From Moritella sp. Urea-trap-13 (GTDB lineage: Bacteria; Pseudomonadota; Gammaproteobacteria; Enterobacterales; Moritellaceae): a DNA stretch of 64,000 bases. This document shows, in pieces, positions 11,334-22,070 of the stretch; the stretch's first letter is position 1; every line of letters begins with the position of its first letter. The position numbers and the translations under genes were made by a program. The DNA is taken from contig NZ_PJCA01000034.1 in the NCBI RefSeq assembly GCF_002836355.1, positions 23,223 through 87,222 on the forward strand, given 5' to 3'. Below the pieces are notes generated by a model, which had not been told where the DNA came from, ran no database searches, and worked only from the letters and a program-made list of their open reading frames with translations.

Positions 11334-11891
11334 TTACACTTCCATTAAGTCTTTTTCTTTGTCTGCTAATATCGTATCAACTTGCTTGATATTGACATCA
11401 GTCATTTTTTGAATTTCGTCTTGTGCACGGCGATCATCATCTTCACCGATTTCTTTTTCTTTTAATAGCGCTTTAATATCGCCATTTGCATCACGACGGA
11501 TGTTACGAATAGCAACACGGCATTGTTCTGCATCAGCACGTACAACTTTGATTAAGCTCTTACGACGTTCTTCTGTTAGCGCTGGTAATGGAATACGGAT
11601 ATTGGTACCAGCAGACTGAGGGTTAAGACCCAAATCAGACGACATGATTGCTTTTTCTACCGCTTTTACCATAGTGGCATCAAATACAGTAATGCTTAAT
11701 GTACGTGAATCTTCAGTACCTACGTTACCAATTTGATTCAACGGAGTGTTAGCACCATAGTAAGAAACAGTAATACCGTTTAGGATACTTGGGTGTGCAC
11801 GGCCAGTTCGAACTTTAGATAGTTGACCTTTTAATGCGTCGATAGTTTTGCCCATACGGGTCTGAGCGTCATCTTTAATTTCGTTGATCAC
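11334..11891 (-). CDS. frr: Ribosome recycling factor
   Basis: Splits the post-termination ribosome together with EF-G. I choose the GTG at 11891-11889, giving 185 residues (the E. coli length) beginning (M)[12 protein letters not shown], which aligns with E. coli MISDIRKDAEVRM. An AAGGA lies 7 bases upstream of this GTG. The longer reading from a TTG at 11918 adds nine residues with no counterpart in the family. C-terminal family sequence [13 protein letters not shown] is intact. It is last of the rpsB-tsf-pyrH-frr group. Confidence 0.95.
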   Translation of the reverse strand: MINEIKDDAQTRMGKTIDALKGQLSKVRTGRAHPSILNGITVSYYGANTPLNQIGNVGTEDSRTLSITVFDATMVKAVEKAIMSSDLGLNPQSAGTNIRIPLPALTEERRKSLIKVVRADAEQCRVAIRNIRRDANGDIKALLKEKEIGEDDDRRAQDEIQKMTDVNIKQVDTILADKEKDLMEV

Positions 11892-11973
11892 AACGTATTC
11901 CTTAAATTTGTCGAGCAATGGTCGCCATTGCCTTATCGATGAGAATTTACTTACTTAGTGTAAATCAATTCAA

Positions 11974-12002
11974 TTTAGAGGTCTTGTTATAATGCCTCTA
12001 AA
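11974..12002 (-). other. Hairpin between pyrH and frr
   Basis: An 8-bp perfect inverted repeat (TTTAGAGG / CCTCTAAA) with a 13-base loop lies between pyrH and frr. On the minus strand it is followed by a mixed T-rich run, too weak to call a full terminator. It may be an attenuator or processing site. Confidence 0.4.
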
Positions 12003-12044
12003 CTTTAAACTATTGTATTTATTTACTGAATCTGAGACTTAGTT

Positions 12045-12785
12045 TTATTTCTTTGCTGCATTTGAAATCAATGTGCCTTCAGCTTCACCCATAATAACAC
12101 GGCGTAAAGCACCTGGCTTATTCATGTTAAATACGCGCATCGGTAAATTATGGTCACGTGCCATAGTGAATGCAGATAGATCCATGATTTTAAGTTCTTT
12201 TTCTACAACTTCACGATACTCAAGGTTATCGTAAAATTCAGCATTTGGATTTTTTACTGGATCTTCAGAGTATACACCATCAACTTTTGTTGCTTTTAAT
12301 ACAATATCAGCTTCAATTTCGATACCACGTAAACACGCAGCAGAATCAGTTGTACAGAATGGGTTACCTGTACCAGCAGAGAAGATCACTACTCGGCCAG
12401 TTTTTAATAAGCTAATTGCTTCAGCCCAGTTATAGCTGTCACATACGCCACGTAATTCAATTGCAGACATTAAACGAGCATTCACATAAGCACGGTGGAG
12501 TGCATCACGCATTGCTAAGCCATTCATCACAGTCGCTAACATGCCCATGTGATCGCCCACTACACGGTTCATACCCGCTTCAGCAAGACCTGCACCACGG
12601 AATAAGTTACCGCCACCAATAACTAAACCAACTTGAACACCCAGCTCAACAATTTCTTTGATTTCTTGCGCCATGCGATCCAGAACTTTAGGGTCAATAC
12701 CAAAATTCTCGTCGCCCATCAGCGCTTCACCGCTAAGTTTTAATAAAATACGACGATATGCAGGTTTCGGGTTGGTAGTCATCAT
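12045..12785 (-). CDS. pyrH: Uridylate kinase
   Basis: Hexameric bacterial UMP kinase of the amino-acid-kinase fold, making UDP from UMP with ATP and controlled by GTP and UTP. Family segments: [11 protein letters not shown] near residue 15, [10 protein letters not shown] near 59 and [12 protein letters not shown] near 170. At 246 residues it is slightly longer than E. coli. The first two codons are both ATG and either could start. Conserved place between tsf and frr. Confidence 0.97.
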   Translation of the reverse strand: MMTTNPKPAYRRILLKLSGEALMGDENFGIDPKVLDRMAQEIKEIVELGVQVGLVIGGGNLFRGAGLAEAGMNRVVGDHMGMLATVMNGLAMRDALHRAYVNARLMSAIELRGVCDSYNWAEAISLLKTGRVVIFSAGTGNPFCTTDSAACLRGIEIEADIVLKATKVDGVYSEDPVKNPNAEFYDNLEYREVVEKELKIMDLSAFTMARDHNLPMRVFNMNKPGALRRVIMGEAEGTLISNAAKK

Positions 12786-12804
12786 GATCTCTTTATCCTA
12801 ATTG

Positions 12805-12829
12805 TGGAAAAACCGCAGCCTAAGCCGCG
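12805..12829 (-). terminator. Attenuator or terminator between tsf and pyrH
   Basis: On the minus strand an 8-bp GC-rich stem with one G-T pair and a TTAG loop (ACCGCGGC / GCTGCGGT) is followed by TTTTT. It lies 31 bases after the tsf stop and about 20 bases before pyrH, so it should reduce pyrH transcription relative to the ribosomal genes. Confidence 0.8.
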
Positions 12830-12859
12830 GTCTATATTAAATCTTCAGCAATAATTAAA

Positions 12860-13738
12860 TTATGCTTTTTGTGCTGCTGCTACTGTAGCTGCAACTTCAG
12901 CTGCGAAATCATCTTCAGCTTTTTCGATGCCTTCACCAACTTCGATACGGATGAAGTTTAAAACGTCAGCGCCTTCTTCTTTAAGAAGTTGACCAACAGT
13001 TTTTGAAGGTTCCATGATGAAAGCTTGACCTGTAAGGCTCACTTCACCAGTGAATTTCTTCATACGACCAACAACCATTTTCTCAGCGATTTCTTGTGGT
13101 TTGCCACTGTTCACTGCGATTTCGATTTGGATCGCTTTTTCTTTTTCAACAACTGAAGCAGGTACATCTTCAGGTTTAACGAATTCTGGCTTAGCTGCTG
13201 CTACGTGCATAGCAAGTTTCTTAGCTAGTTCTTCGTTACCGCCTTTAAGTACAGTAACAACACCGATAGTGCCGCCATGTATGTAAGACGCCATGTTATC
13301 ACCTTTAACTACAACTGAACGACGAACATTGATGTTCTCGCCAATTTTAGCAATTAGGTTAGCACGCGCTTCTTCAACTGTTAATTCAGCATCAAATTTA
13401 GCAGCTAGTAGTGCTTCAGCTGAATCGAATTCACCAGCGTGAGCAACTTCAACAACTTGGTTAGCAAATGCTAGGAAGCTTGCATCTTTTGCTACGAAAT
13501 CTGTTTCTGAGTTAATTTCAACTAGAACAGCAACGCCGTTAGCAATTTTAGTTTTAACAACGCCTTCAGCAGCAATACGACCAGCTTTTTTAGCCGCTTT
13601 AACAGCGCCTGATTTACGCATGTTCTCGATTGCTAATTCCATATCGCCTTCAGCTTCAACTAAAGCTTTTTTACAATCCATCATGCCTGCAGCTGTACGT
13701 TCGCGCAGTTCTTTAACCATTGCAGCAGTAATTGCCAT
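12860..13738 (-). CDS. tsf: Elongation factor Ts
   Basis: Guanine nucleotide exchange factor for EF-Tu. I place the start at the ATG 13738-13736 ([20 protein letters not shown]), which has GAGGAAA 5-9 bases upstream; a longer reading adding five residues lacks a ribosome binding site. This gives 292 residues. The N-terminal UBA-like domain and the EF-Tu contact segment ETDFVAKD (near residue 80) are intact. It follows rpsB after a strong intercistronic terminator, as in E. coli. Confidence 0.97.
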   Translation of the reverse strand: MAITAAMVKELRERTAAGMMDCKKALVEAEGDMELAIENMRKSGAVKAAKKAGRIAAEGVVKTKIANGVAVLVEINSETDFVAKDASFLAFANQVVEVAHAGEFDSAEALLAAKFDAELTVEEARANLIAKIGENINVRRSVVVKGDNMASYIHGGTIGVVTVLKGGNEELAKKLAMHVAAAKPEFVKPEDVPASVVEKEKAIQIEIAVNSGKPQEIAEKMVVGRMKKFTGEVSLTGQAFIMEPSKTVGQLLKEEGADVLNFIRIEVGEGIEKAEDDFAAEVAATVAAAQKA

Positions 13739-13761
13739 GGGTAATTTCCTCAATTTCTATA

Positions 13762-13793
13762 CAAAAAAAAACAGGAGCCATATGGCTCCTGTT
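13762..13793 (-). terminator. Strong intercistronic terminator between rpsB and tsf
   Basis: A perfect 24-base palindrome (13770-13793, core GGAGCCATATGGCTCC) is followed on the minus strand by eight or more T residues. It lies between rpsB and tsf, so only part of rpsB transcription should continue into tsf. This helps set S2 and EF-Ts output separately. Confidence 0.9.
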
Positions 13794-13846
13794 AACTAAA
13801 TAGTGCACTTAGTTAATAAGAGCATCGATTAAATCGAAAAGCTTTA

Positions 13847-14575
13847 TTATTTAGCTTCTTCGATGAAGTCGCTTTCCGCTTGTGCAGCGATGTCTTGATT
13901 ACGGCCTTCATTTACAGTTGCTGCAACAGCACCTGCATAAAGTTTGATAGCACGGATCGCATCATCGTTACCAGGTACAACAAAATCGATGTTGTCTGGG
14001 TTTGAGTTAGTATCAACAATAGCTACTACTGGGATACCTAGGTTGTTAGCTTCTTTAATAGCGATGTGCTCGTGGTCAGCATCGATTACGAAGATAACGT
14101 CAGGTAAACCGCCCATAGTTTTGATACCACCAAGGCTTTTCTCTAGTTTTTCCATTTCACGTGTGTTCATTAGAGCTTCTTTCTTAGTAAGTTGCTCGAA
14201 TGTACCGTCTTGTGATTGTGCTTCTAGAGTAGTTAGACGCTTGATTGATTGGCGAACTGTTTTCCAGTTAGTCAACATACCACCTAACCAGCGGTGATCA
14301 ACGTAGAACTGGTCACATGAAAGTGCAGCTTCTTTGATTGTTTCGCCAGCAGCTTTTTTAGTACCAACAAAAAGAACTTTACCTTTTTTGTCTGCAACGT
14401 TCTTGATAAAACCAAGTGCGTCGTTGAACATTGGAACAGTTTGCTCTAAGTTGATGATATGTACTTTACTACGAGCGCCAAAGATGTATTGCTTCATCTT
14501 TGGGTTCCAGTAACGAGTTTGGTGACCGAAGTGAACACCTGCTTGTAGCATATCGCGCATTGATACTGTAGACAT
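13847..14575 (-). CDS. rpsB: Small ribosomal subunit protein S2
   Basis: 30S subunit protein that joins late in assembly and supports S1 binding. The 242 residues show the family start [20 protein letters not shown], the segment [10 protein letters not shown], and [15 protein letters not shown]. It heads the translation operon. A long leader (about 200 nt from the proposed promoter) contains a motif resembling the S2-binding autoregulatory leader known from E. coli. Confidence 0.98.
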   Translation of the reverse strand: MSTVSMRDMLQAGVHFGHQTRYWNPKMKQYIFGARSKVHIINLEQTVPMFNDALGFIKNVADKKGKVLFVGTKKAAGETIKEAALSCDQFYVDHRWLGGMLTNWKTVRQSIKRLTTLEAQSQDGTFEQLTKKEALMNTREMEKLEKSLGGIKTMGGLPDVIFVIDADHEHIAIKEANNLGIPVVAIVDTNSNPDNIDFVVPGNDDAIRAIKLYAGAVAATVNEGRNQDIAAQAESDFIEEAK

Positions 14576-14589
14576 TTTAATTCCTTAAG

Positions 14590-14640
14590 TTTGTATGGGG
14601 TTAGGCCTCCACACATCCCATTTTTTCGACCTTTGAATCT
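14590..14640 (-). promoter_or_regulatory. Putative rpsB leader element (S2 autoregulation)
   Basis: On the minus strand, between the rpsB promoter and start codon, the core GGGATGTGTGGAGGCC followed by TAACCCC (14597-14619) can fold with GGGG pairing to CCCC. From memory the E. coli rpsB leader has a very similar block (GGGATACGTGGAGGCATAACCCC in two parts), the site through which S2 represses rpsB-tsf. A covariance search with the Rfam rpsB model would settle it. Confidence 0.6.
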
Positions 14641-14780
14641 AAGTTAGCGTAATAAAATCAAGCACTAACCAAACAAAACAAAAGCACCCCGACAAATGTG
14701 ACGATGTGTGTGTGATTTATATAAAATATGTGTGTATGAAGTTTAACAAATAACCAGTAGCTGGAATTTGTTAATTCATT

Positions 14781-14815
14781 GCGCGCTTTATATCATATAC
14801 AGATAAATAGCACAA
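14781..14815 (-). promoter_or_regulatory. Stringent-type sigma-70 promoter for rpsB-tsf-pyrH-frr
   Basis: On the minus strand TTGTGC (-35, 14815-14810), a 17-base spacer, TATAAA (-10, 14792-14787) and then a GCGCGC discriminator (14786-14781). GC-rich discriminators are typical of ppGpp-repressed translation promoters. The implied start near 14780 gives an approximately 205-nt leader. The rest of the 484-base gap to map has no reading frame I would support; the map promoter is presumably in its right part but I cannot fix it. Confidence 0.65.
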
Positions 14816-15059
14816 ATTTTGAGGCATAATTTTTTGCTCATTACACCATCAAATAACATCGCACGCATCCCTTATTCTAGCGGGTTATCAGCATAATTCT
14901 TGGCATCACATTTATTATTCACCTGCCTGCTAATACCTACAAAGAGCAAGCCATGGCAGAGAAGCATTGATCCGCAAAAAAAATTTATGCTTATCACTCG
15001 CATTAGCGTTACAATAAAAGCCATAAAACAAAACATTTATCTATATTGAAGAGTGAAAA

Positions 15060-15899
15060 ATGAGCGTAATCATTAAAACTGAAGAGCAAATCGAAAAAAT
15101 GCGCGTTGCTGGTCGTCTAGCAGCACAAGTACTAGAAATGATAGAACCGTTTGTAGTTGCCGGGGTGACCACTCAGGAGTTAAATGATCGTTGCCATGAA
15201 TTCACTTTAGCAAACGATGCATTATCTGCGCCTTTGTTTTACCCAAGCTACGATGAAAATGATGATACTGCATTTCCAAAATCAGTTTGTACATCGATCA
15301 ACAGTGTTGTTTGTCACGGTGTGCCTGATGAACGAGCATTAGAAGATGGTGATATTCTTAATATGGATATCACCGTAATCAAAGATGGCTTCCACGGCGA
15401 TACATCAAAGATGTTTTTCATCGGTGAAGTTTCTCCACGTGATAAGCAATTATGTCGTATCTCGCAAGAAGCACTATATGAAGGTTTACGCCAAGTAAAA
15501 CCAGGTGCACGCTTAAGCCGCATTGGTGAGATCATTGAGAAAAAAATCAAGTCGCACAATAAAGCTAATCCAACACGCAAATACTCAATCGTAGAAGAAT
15601 ATTGTGGTCACGGTATTGGTCAAAAATTCCATGAAGAACCGCAAGTATTACATTACAAATCACGCTTCAACGAAAGCAACCAGAACTTAGTGCTTAAAGA
15701 AGGCATGTGCTTCACGATTGAACCTATGATCAATGCGGGAAAAAAACACAACCACGTTGCCGATGATCACTGGACTGTATTAACCAAAGATAATAAGAAT
15801 TCTGCACAATGGGAACATACCCTTGTGGTAACCAAAGACGGTTGTGAAATTCTGACATTACGTGATGAAGAAACAATTCCACGTATCTTAAAAAACTAG
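15060..15899 (+). CDS. map: Methionine aminopeptidase, type I
   Basis: Cotranslational removal of the initiator methionine by a dinuclear metal pita-bread enzyme. All five ligands are visible: D103 (NMDIT), D114 (HGDTS), H184 (GHGIG), E221 (TIEPM) and E252 (WEHT); H86 (VCHGVP) is the substrate-binding histidine. The 279 residues are about 15 more than E. coli, from short insertions. A GAAGAG-type ribosome binding site precedes the ATG. Divergent from rpsB, as in E. coli. Confidence 0.97.
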   Translation: MSVIIKTEEQIEKMRVAGRLAAQVLEMIEPFVVAGVTTQELNDRCHEFTLANDALSAPLFYPSYDENDDTAFPKSVCTSINSVVCHGVPDERALEDGDILNMDITVIKDGFHGDTSKMFFIGEVSPRDKQLCRISQEALYEGLRQVKPGARLSRIGEIIEKKIKSHNKANPTRKYSIVEEYCGHGIGQKFHEEPQVLHYKSRFNESNQNLVLKEGMCFTIEPMINAGKKHNHVADDHWTVLTKDNKNSAQWEHTLVVTKDGCEILTLRDEETIPRILKN

Positions 15900-15975
15900 T
15901 TTACCTATCTTAAAAGTTAGTAATAGATAGCTTGAATTAATAGTAGATAAACGCTAATTGTTAAAATTAGTTAAC

Positions 15976-16006
15976 ATGGGAACAGCGCCCTGCGGTTCCC
16001 ATTTTC
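15976..16006 (+). terminator. Terminator after map
   Basis: An 8-bp stem ATGGGAAC / GTTCCCAT with an 11-base loop is followed by TTTTCT. It lies 75 bases after the map stop and just before glnD. Confidence 0.7.
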
Positions 16007-16030
16007 TATCGAACTCCAGGAAGGCGTCGT

Positions 16031-18646
16031 ATGGATCCAACTCAATATGTTCCCGCATTACTCTCAGATGAAGAGTTAACCCTTAGTCATTGTAAATCAC
16101 ACATGCAAGAGTTTCAGTCTTGGCTTGAACAACGCTTCTTTGATGGTGATGATATTATTGCGTTAGTATCTTGCCGCGCAGAATACATGGATCAATTGCT
16201 GAATCGACTTTGGCAAAAGTTTACCCTCGCCACTCATCCTGCTTTAGCACTGGTCGCGGTTGGTGGTTATGGTCGCGGTGAATTGCATCCTAAATCAGAC
16301 ATCGACTTGCTGATCACTACCACGTCAACCTTAACACCAGAGCAAGAGCAAGCCATCTCACTCTTTATCACAATGTTATGGGATTTACGTTTAGAAGTGG
16401 GTCATAGCGTTCGCACCATTGAGGAATGCTTAGAAAAAGGCTTAGGTGATATCACCATTGCAACCAACCTTTTAGAGTCGCGCTTAATTACCGGTTCTGA
16501 AGACACTTATGCGCAACTGCAGGATATTATTGACCCTGAAACGTTTTGGCCAAGCCAAGACTTTTTCCAAGCCAAGCATGAAGAACAACTTGCTCGCCAT
16601 CACCAGTTCAAAGGTTCTTCATATAATTTAGAACCAGATTTAAAAAGCAGCCCAGGTGGGTTACGTGATTTACAAACTATCTTGTGGATCACCCGCCGTC
16701 ATTTTGGCTCCAACAGTTTCTTAGAATTAACCAATCACGGTTTTTTAACCAAAGGTGAATATCACGAACTGGAAGATTGCCAGAAATTTTTGTGGCGTGT
16801 ACGTTTTGCCCTGCACCTTGGCTTAAAACGTTGTGATAACCGCCTACTCTTCGACCGACAAACTTCGGTCGCAGAAGCGTTGGGTTACAGCGGTGACGGT
16901 AATCACGCGGTTGAAACCATGATGAAGCAGTTTTACCAAACCATCCGTCGAGTCACGGAACTCAATGAAATGCTGCTACAACTATTCAATCAAGCGATTC
17001 TCGGACACGTGGGTATGGATGTGCGTAATATCACCGCCGATTTTCGCCTCCGCGGTAGTTTGATTGATACCACCAGTACCGACCTATTTACCCGTCGTCC
17101 CAGTGCTATTATCGAGTTGTTTTGTCACATCGCCGATAACGAACATATTACCGGTATTTATGCTGGTACCATACGCGAACTCCGTGATGCCAGACGTAAA
17201 TTAACCATGTGGTTAGAAGATATTCCCGAATGTCGTGAACAATTCATGCTCTTGCTTAAGCATCCTAACGCCAGTGGTTTAGCACTGACTCTAATGCATA
17301 AACATGGTGTCATTGCCGCTTACATTCCACAGTGGAGTCGTATTCTTGGGCAAATGCAATTTGATCTATTCCATAACTACACAGTGGACGAACATACCCA
17401 TCGTTTAGTGAAAATTATCGACTCTTTTAAACGCGATGAAACCAAAGAAACACATCCATTGTGCTGTGAGATATACCCACGTTTAGAAAAGCCAGAGCTA
17501 TTGCTCATCGCCGCTATTTTCCATGACATAGGTAAAGGCCAAAAAGGTAATCACTCCGAAATTGGTGCTATTGATGTACGCGCATTTTGTAAGAAACACG
17601 GTATCAACAAAGCCGATCGTAAGCTGGTCGCTCGATTAGTAAAATATCACTTGTTGATGTCTGTTACCGCACAACGCCGTGATATCCATGATCCCGAGAT
17701 CATTACCGAATTTGCTCGCACCATAGGCGACCAAGAACATTTAAACTACCTCTACTGCCTTACTGTTGCGGATATCTGCGCCACCAATGATACCTTGTGG
17801 AATAATTGGAAAGGTTCCCTGCTGCGTGAACTGTACTTCCTAACCCAGCAAGCCTTACGCCGCGGTTTAGAAAACCCACTGGATGCTAAATTCAGGATCA
17901 AGAACAATAAAGATACTGCCCTCGCCCTTTTGGAAAAGAGTAGTTTTAGTCTCGAGCAGATCCAGGCTTTGTGGACGACATTCCGCTCGGAGTACTTTTT
18001 GCGTAACGATCCGAGTCAGATCTGTTGGCACACTACAGGTATTTTGAATCATCAGGATCCAACAACACCTTTAGTGCTGATTAGTCAAAATAGTGCCCGT
18101 GGTGGTAATGAAGTTTTCATTTATGCTAAAGAAAATAAACATCTATTTTCCTCTGCAGTATCTGCATTAGGCAATAAATGCTTAAATATTCACGATGCTA
18201 AAATCACCTCAAGCCGTAATGGTTATGTACTCGATAGCTTTGTGATCTTAGATCAAACCGGTGACGCCCTCGCCCCCGATCGTGTTTATGCATTGCAAGG
18301 GGCCTTAGAAACGGTATTGAAAACCGGTAAAGCACCGATACTAAGAAAGCAGCGTATTCCCCGACAAATAAAACAGTTCTCGGTGAAAACGAAAGTCACC
18401 TTTTTAGCCACCAAGAAAAAACGTACTTTTGTCGAAATTATTACCTTAGATACACCGGGACTACTGGCCCGTATCAGCGCGATATTAAGTTCAGAAAATA
18501 TCGTTCTACATAATGCCAAGATCTCCACCATTGGTGAGCGCGCTGAAGATTTCTTTATCATCTCGGGGAATAACAACCAACCGTTATCACCAGAGCAGCA
18601 AGCGGAATTACGCCATAATCTGATCACCGAATTAGCTGATAACTAG
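16031..18646 (+). CDS. glnD: Bifunctional uridylyltransferase/uridylyl-removing enzyme (PII)
   Basis: Primary nitrogen sensor. It uridylylates PII when glutamine is low and removes UMP when glutamine is high. The 871 residues hold the nucleotidyltransferase domain with GGYGRGELHPKSDIDLLI (from about residue 77), the HD hydrolase domain with IFHDIGKG (about residue 498), and two C-terminal ACT domains (from about 690 and 795) that bind glutamine. AGGAAGG sits just before the ATG. The order map-glnD-dapD matches E. coli. Confidence 0.97.
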   Translation: MDPTQYVPALLSDEELTLSHCKSHMQEFQSWLEQRFFDGDDIIALVSCRAEYMDQLLNRLWQKFTLATHPALALVAVGGYGRGELHPKSDIDLLITTTSTLTPEQEQAISLFITMLWDLRLEVGHSVRTIEECLEKGLGDITIATNLLESRLITGSEDTYAQLQDIIDPETFWPSQDFFQAKHEEQLARHHQFKGSSYNLEPDLKSSPGGLRDLQTILWITRRHFGSNSFLELTNHGFLTKGEYHELEDCQKFLWRVRFALHLGLKRCDNRLLFDRQTSVAEALGYSGDGNHAVETMMKQFYQTIRRVTELNEMLLQLFNQAILGHVGMDVRNITADFRLRGSLIDTTSTDLFTRRPSAIIELFCHIADNEHITGIYAGTIRELRDARRKLTMWLEDIPECREQFMLLLKHPNASGLALTLMHKHGVIAAYIPQWSRILGQMQFDLFHNYTVDEHTHRLVKIIDSFKRDETKETHPLCCEIYPRLEKPELLLIAAIFHDIGKGQKGNHSEIGAIDVRAFCKKHGINKADRKLVARLVKYHLLMSVTAQRRDIHDPEIITEFARTIGDQEHLNYLYCLTVADICATNDTLWNNWKGSLLRELYFLTQQALRRGLENPLDAKFRIKNNKDTALALLEKSSFSLEQIQALWTTFRSEYFLRNDPSQICWHTTGILNHQDPTTPLVLISQNSARGGNEVFIYAKENKHLFSSAVSALGNKCLNIHDAKITSSRNGYVLDSFVILDQTGDALAPDRVYALQGALETVLKTGKAPILRKQRIPRQIKQFSVKTKVTFLATKKKRTFVEIITLDTPGLLARISAILSSENIVLHNAKISTIGERAEDFFIISGNNNQPLSPEQQAELRHNLITELADN

Positions 18647-18810
18647 CGGTTATAGAAAATACAAAGACAATTTTTCTTTGAAACAACTAAGACAGATGTG
18701 ATAGAACTAACAGTAATATTTTAATAAATAAAAACTAAATAGAAAAAATACTCAGATCCGGCGTGGTATATGAATATCACGCCCTTATTCTAAATGGAGA
18801 TTTCTCAGCT

Positions 18811-19842
18811 ATGGCCACTTTTTCACTCGCTTTCGGTAGTGCTACTAAAAATACTGCTGGTAAAATTATCGAAGCTTTTTTCCCTAATCCGCTGCTAAAC
18901 CCAAGTGCTAAATTGGTTGCTGATATTAGCGAAATAGTTAGTTATCAAGGTCAAAATGAAGTTATTGAAGTAACGCCAGCACAAGCTGCGCAACTTGCAG
19001 CGGCATTTACTGCAAACGATGATGCTGCCAATGCTAAATTTGCAACTGCAGCAGCAAGCAGCAAGCAATCACTCGTACTTGTTATTCTTGCTACAGATGA
19101 AAAACCAGCATCAGTTGCTGAAGGTTATTTAAAACTACAATTGATTTCACATCGTTTAGTTAAGCCACACGGCACTGTATTAGACGGTATCTTTGGTCTA
19201 CTGCATAACATCGCTTGGACTAACCAAGGTCCTATCGATTTACCTGAACTGGCAGACCGTCAAATTACAGCGCGTCTTGCAGGTGAAGTATTAACGGTAA
19301 GCTGTGTGGATAAATTCCCTAAAATGACCGACTATGTGGTACCAACTGGTGTACGTATTGCTCACACAGCACGTGTACGCTTAGGTGCACACGTTGGTGA
19401 AGGCACCACTATCATGCATGAAGGCTTCGTTAACTTTAATGCAGGCACAGAAGGTGTGAGCATGGTTGAAGGCCGTATCTCTGCTGGTGTGATGGTTGGT
19501 AACGGTTCTGATATCGGCGGCGGCGCTTCTATCATGGGTACACTGAGTGGCGGTGGTCAGTTAGTTATCTCGATGGGCGAAAACTGCTTACTTGGCGCTA
19601 ATGCTGGTTTAGGTATTCCACTGGGTAACCGTTGTACTATTGAATCAGGTTTATACATCACTGCTGGTTCTAAAGTACAAATGTTAGATGCTAGCAACCA
19701 AGCGGTTGAAGTGGTTAAAGCGCGTGACTTAGCAGGTAAAGATGACTTGTTATTCCGTCGTAATTCAATCTCAGGCACAATTGAATGTTTAACCAATAAA
19801 TCAGCGGTTGAACTAAACGCAGAACTACACTCAAACAACTAA
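18811..19842 (+). CDS. dapD: Tetrahydrodipicolinate N-succinyltransferase, long form
   Basis: Lysine and diaminopimelate pathway enzyme that succinylates tetrahydrodipicolinate from succinyl-CoA. I start at the ATG 18811 (MATFSLAFGSATKN) because GGAG lies 11 bases upstream and the sequence matches the long DapD class (about 344 residues in Pseudomonas) rather than the 274-residue E. coli type. An upstream ATG at 18763 would add 16 unsupported residues. The C-terminal half is hexapeptide-repeat beta-helix with GAHVGEGTTIMHEGFVN. Being the long form in the E. coli position is informative about lineage. Confidence 0.95.
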   Translation: MATFSLAFGSATKNTAGKIIEAFFPNPLLNPSAKLVADISEIVSYQGQNEVIEVTPAQAAQLAAAFTANDDAANAKFATAAASSKQSLVLVILATDEKPASVAEGYLKLQLISHRLVKPHGTVLDGIFGLLHNIAWTNQGPIDLPELADRQITARLAGEVLTVSCVDKFPKMTDYVVPTGVRIAHTARVRLGAHVGEGTTIMHEGFVNFNAGTEGVSMVEGRISAGVMVGNGSDIGGGASIMGTLSGGGQLVISMGENCLLGANAGLGIPLGNRCTIESGLYITAGSKVQMLDASNQAVEVVKARDLAGKDDLLFRRNSISGTIECLTNKSAVELNAELHSNN

Positions 19843-19868
19843 TCTTTGCATGTTAAGTAAATAATAAT

Positions 19869-19892
19869 GCCCAGCAATGCTGGGCTTTTTTA
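19869..19892 (+). terminator. Terminator after dapD
   Basis: CCCAGCA-ATGCTGGG forms a compact stem (GCCCAGC / GCTGGGC) followed by TTTTTT. It serves dapD and lies between convergent genes. Confidence 0.85.
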
Positions 19893-20009
19893 GCACAAAA
19901 AATCAACGAAATAAGTAACATGAGTCGAATAGATCCATTAATCTCATCATACCAATCCTTATACCGTTTTTACGCGACGACATCACTACAACTGATTTTC
20001 CTCACCTGT

Positions 20010-21893
20010 TTACACAATAAATGTCGCTACTTTGCCATTTAATTCACTTGCCTGATGATTAAGTTGCTGTGACTGTACCAAGTTCTGGCTAGCACCTAAA
20101 ACGAGTGTGTCCGACACATCTTTAATGGCGATGACATTCTGCGATATTTCCCCTGTAACTTGAGTTTGCTCTTCCGCGGCGGTGGCAATCTGAGTGGCCA
20201 TATCACTGATTAATACCACCGACTTATTAATTTCTTCTAAGGCATGCGCCGCTTGATCGGCATCTGCAACTGAATGAACCGCCAATTCCGAACTACTGTC
20301 CATGAGATTGACCGCTTTTTTCGTCGTCAATTGTAAAGTATCGATCGTGGCTTTAATTTCCTCTGTCGATGACTGAGTACGCTGTGATAGCACCCTAACT
20401 TCATCAGCAACGACCGCAAAACCACGCCCTTGCTCTCCTGCTCGCGCTGCTTCAATTGCCGCATTCAACGCCAATAAATTGGTTTGCTCTGCAATACCTT
20501 GAATGGTCGCCAGTATGGTGGTGATATCTTGTGCGTGACGATTTAAATCGCCAATCACTTTCGAAGCGTCAGCCACTTCAGAGGCTAAATTATTGATCGA
20601 ATGTTTGGAATTCAATACCAGCTGTCGGCCTTGTTCAGTGCTGCCAGTGGAGTCTTGCGCCGCGCTGGCGGTTTGCTCAGCATGAGAAGCAATCTCTTGG
20701 GTTGCAGAAGCCATTTCAGTCACGGCCGTAGCAACCATTTCAATTTCTTGCTGTTGATGATTAAGATCACCAACAGATTGGTTAGCCTGTCGTTCGCCCT
20801 CAATGGATTCATTCGTCAAGGTTTCCGATTGCGTTCTAATATGCAGGATTAACTGTTGCTGGCTGCTAACAAACAAATTAAAGCTATCGGCTAATTTTCC
20901 GACTTCATCGTTAGCATGAAGTTCAATACGTTGGGTCAGGTCTCCACCACCCTGTGCGATTAACGCCAGCGCATCGGATACTCTTAACAAAGGTTGAAAT
21001 AACATATTACACAACAAGTTGAATAAAAATGTGCATACAATAACAACAAGCGTTGTGGCGATAACCTGACTCCATATTGCCGAATACAATGGCGCAACTG
21101 CGGAAGCATAATTAACGACAATAACAATAAATAGCTCACTGCCTATAATCGGCTCGGCATAAACAATATTTTCGACCCCATTTATCATTACCTTCTCAAT
21201 TTTCGGGTTAGCTAAATGCAACTTAATAGCGCCAAAATCGAGCCCTAACGAAGAGATCTGTTTATTCAATAAATTTATATCCTGGTGAGCAAAGATAGTA
21301 CCTTGCTGGTTACCAATAAACATATAGCCATCGCCAGGTAGTATCACGGCCGCCATGCTCTGTAAAATATCATTAATTTCAACATCAGCACCAATAACCA
21401 CAGGCTGCCCTTGCAGCTGATGTAAATTACCTAAAGAGACCACATTTGCTCCGGTAGCAGCGGCAACGGTAGGATTGTCCATAAACACTTTGGAAGGATC
21501 CGCTTTAGCATTGATGTACCAGCCCCATTTTCTTGGATCATCATTGCCTGCTGGTAAGATGACACCATTAGCATTCTTTTGACTACCGTCAGAAAAGGCA
21601 GCGAATACATTGTCAAACCCACCCGATACTGACATTTGTTGTAAATGTTTTTCCAGTGTTTCCGGACCTATATCATTAGATAACGAGCCTAGGATGACGC
21701 CTTTAGATTCAATCCAATCGGCAACATACTTATTATACGATGCAGAAGAGCCTTGTAATCGCTCTGCGATCTCAACATCTAAGCGTTGTAACGAAGACCA
21801 AAATGATACTGAAGCAACCAGTATTCCGCCCAATATAATGGCCAGACTAGCTGATAGCGCGAGTTTATTTTTGAGTGACATATTTTTTAACAT
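20010..21893 (-). CDS. Methyl-accepting chemotaxis protein with Cache-type sensor
   Basis: Inner-membrane chemoreceptor of 627 residues. Transmembrane segment 1 is about residues 11-31, and a periplasmic region of about 240 residues contains a Cache-like core ([20 protein letters not shown]). A second membrane segment lies at about 270-295, then a HAMP linker. The signalling hairpin has the invariant tip at 466-513 ([19 protein letters not shown], then [12 protein letters not shown]). The C-terminus (ATFIV) lacks the NWETF-type CheR tether. Ligand cannot be read from sequence. It lies downstream of ptsG on the same strand but behind a terminator, so a link to glucose sensing is only a thought. 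Confidence 0.92.
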   Translation of the reverse strand: MLKNMSLKNKLALSASLAIILGGILVASVSFWSSLQRLDVEIAERLQGSSASYNKYVADWIESKGVILGSLSNDIGPETLEKHLQQMSVSGGFDNVFAAFSDGSQKNANGVILPAGNDDPRKWGWYINAKADPSKVFMDNPTVAAATGANVVSLGNLHQLQGQPVVIGADVEINDILQSMAAVILPGDGYMFIGNQQGTIFAHQDINLLNKQISSLGLDFGAIKLHLANPKIEKVMINGVENIVYAEPIIGSELFIVIVVNYASAVAPLYSAIWSQVIATTLVVIVCTFLFNLLCNMLFQPLLRVSDALALIAQGGGDLTQRIELHANDEVGKLADSFNLFVSSQQQLILHIRTQSETLTNESIEGERQANQSVGDLNHQQQEIEMVATAVTEMASATQEIASHAEQTASAAQDSTGSTEQGRQLVLNSKHSINNLASEVADASKVIGDLNRHAQDITTILATIQGIAEQTNLLALNAAIEAARAGEQGRGFAVVADEVRVLSQRTQSSTEEIKATIDTLQLTTKKAVNLMDSSSELAVHSVADADQAAHALEEINKSVVLISDMATQIATAAEEQTQVTGEISQNVIAIKDVSDTLVLGASQNLVQSQQLNHQASELNGKVATFIV

Positions 21894-22008
21894 GAAACAC
21901 CTTTTAATGGAGAGTGCATTATGGCCAGCTCTATCTAGAGTCAGTTATTTTGTGTCTTTCAAGGATGGTAAAATACAGAACAGAAGGAATACAGAATCGT
22001 AGTGCAAA

Positions 22009-22037
22009 AAAATGGCATCATTACTGATGCCATTTTT
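22009..22037. terminator. Bidirectional terminator between ptsG and the chemoreceptor gene
   Basis: A perfect stem AAATGGCATCA / TGATGCCATTT with a 4-base loop has T-runs on both strands. On the minus strand it ends the ptsG transcript about 35 bases after its stop codon. Confidence 0.85.
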
Positions 22038-22070
22038 ATCTCAACAGCCTAGAACAGACTGAAGGTTTAG

